Shown: positions 5,511 through 5,608 of the stretch, in pieces
Numbering within the stretch: the stretch's first letter is position 1
Layout: every line of letters begins with the position of its first letter
Source of the DNA: JBGSUE01 sp041753515
Lineage (GTDB): Bacteria > Patescibacteriota > Microgenomatia > UBA10105 > UBA927
Assembly: GCA_041753515.1 (NCBI GenBank)
Contig: JBGSUE010000038.1
Location: 1-5,608, forward strand
Direction: 5' to 3'
Length of the DNA stretch: 5,608 bases
Notes under the pieces: generated by a model
What the model saw: the letters and a program-made list of their open reading frames with translations, nothing else
What the model was told of the DNA's origin: nothing
Databases searched by the model: none
Translations under genes and position numbers: made by a program

Positions 5511-5608
5511 TACGTTAAAGGCCTGGATTCTCGCACTGAAAATTTTTTTTTGGGAACCTTTGGTTCCCAAGGTGCCTAGCACCTAAAAAATTTTTAGTGA
5601 GGAAAGTC
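5511..5608 (+). ncRNA. rnpB: RNase P RNA, 5' end (runs off the window)
   Basis: RNase P RNA is the catalytic RNA that trims the 5' leader from precursor tRNAs. The last ten bases, GAGGAAAGTC (5599-5608), are the near-universal 5' strand of helix P4. Just before them, 5534-5548 pairs with 5585-5599 (15 bp, one G-T), which is where helix P3 belongs. Inside it are two further hairpins: TTGGGAACC/GGTTCCCAA (5550-5570) and AGGTGC/GCACCT (5570-5584), each with a three-base loop, so P3 seems branched. The bases before it (about 5515-5533, GGCCTGGATTCTCG region) should form the 5' strands of P1 and P2, whose partners lie outside the window. The start is set from the extended -10 at 5495-5503 and is approximate. 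Only about a quarter of the molecule is present. Confidence 0.88.

Noticed and set aside
5195..5536. Minus-strand open frame of 113 codons with hydrophobic stretches
   Set aside because: It lies antisense to the small membrane protein, the DUF5679 gene, the terminator and the rnpB promoter, all of which have better support. Its hydrophobicity mirrors the plus-strand membrane helix, and no ribosome site precedes it.
1..5608. CRISPR array, tRNA, insertion sequence or phage genes
   Set aside because: No regularly spaced repeats, no tRNA-like cloverleaf ends, and no transposase, integrase or structural phage motifs were seen on either strand.

Overview
This window looks like an ordinary chromosomal housekeeping segment from a bacterium of the Candidate Phyla Radiation (Patescibacteria) or a close relative. 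The assignment is an inference from gene content: small DUF4446, DUF3048 and DUF5679 proteins, a compact split SecD/SecF pair, a fused winged-helix/nucleotidyltransferase protein, and a G+C-rich palindromic intergenic element of the kind common in such genomes. TGA is the stop codon of secD, secF and the DUF5679 gene, so the recoded TGA=Gly lineages (Gracilibacteria, Absconditabacteria) are unlikely. No phage, IS, CRISPR or tRNA signal was found.

Layout. Positions 1-378 carry no supportable gene; they hold a small hairpin near the left edge and a REP-like element with a perfect 20-bp palindrome just beyond secF. From 4895 down to 379 on the minus strand runs a tight five-gene cluster: DUF4446 membrane protein, DUF3048 (YerB-like) membrane-anchored protein, winged-helix/nucleotidyltransferase protein, secD, secF. 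Spacings are about -23 or +7 (depending on the DUF3048 start), 31, 4 and -4 nt, so one transcript is likely. SecD and SecF form the proton-driven accessory complex of the SecYEG translocon. The two upstream genes also encode membrane-anchored proteins, so the cluster has a cell-envelope/secretion theme, with one possible DNA-binding regulator in the middle.

A 120-nt divergent region (4896-5015) has good promoter candidates pointing both ways, with back-to-back TTGACA boxes. On the plus strand it is followed by a small protein with a C-terminal membrane segment (5016-5273) and a 46-residue zinc-ribbon protein of the DUF5679 type (5301-5441), which has a near-perfect Shine-Dalgarno sequence. 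A strong intrinsic terminator ends this pair. An extended -10 promoter lies immediately after it, and the window closes inside the 5' end of the RNase P RNA gene (rnpB), recognised by the conserved P4 segment GAGGAAAGTC at the last ten bases and by a well-formed P3 helix before it.

I see no convincing new biological system. The most useful leads are the winged-helix/nucleotidyltransferase protein within a secDF operon, the apparently branched P3 of the RNase P RNA, and the two small plus-strand proteins.
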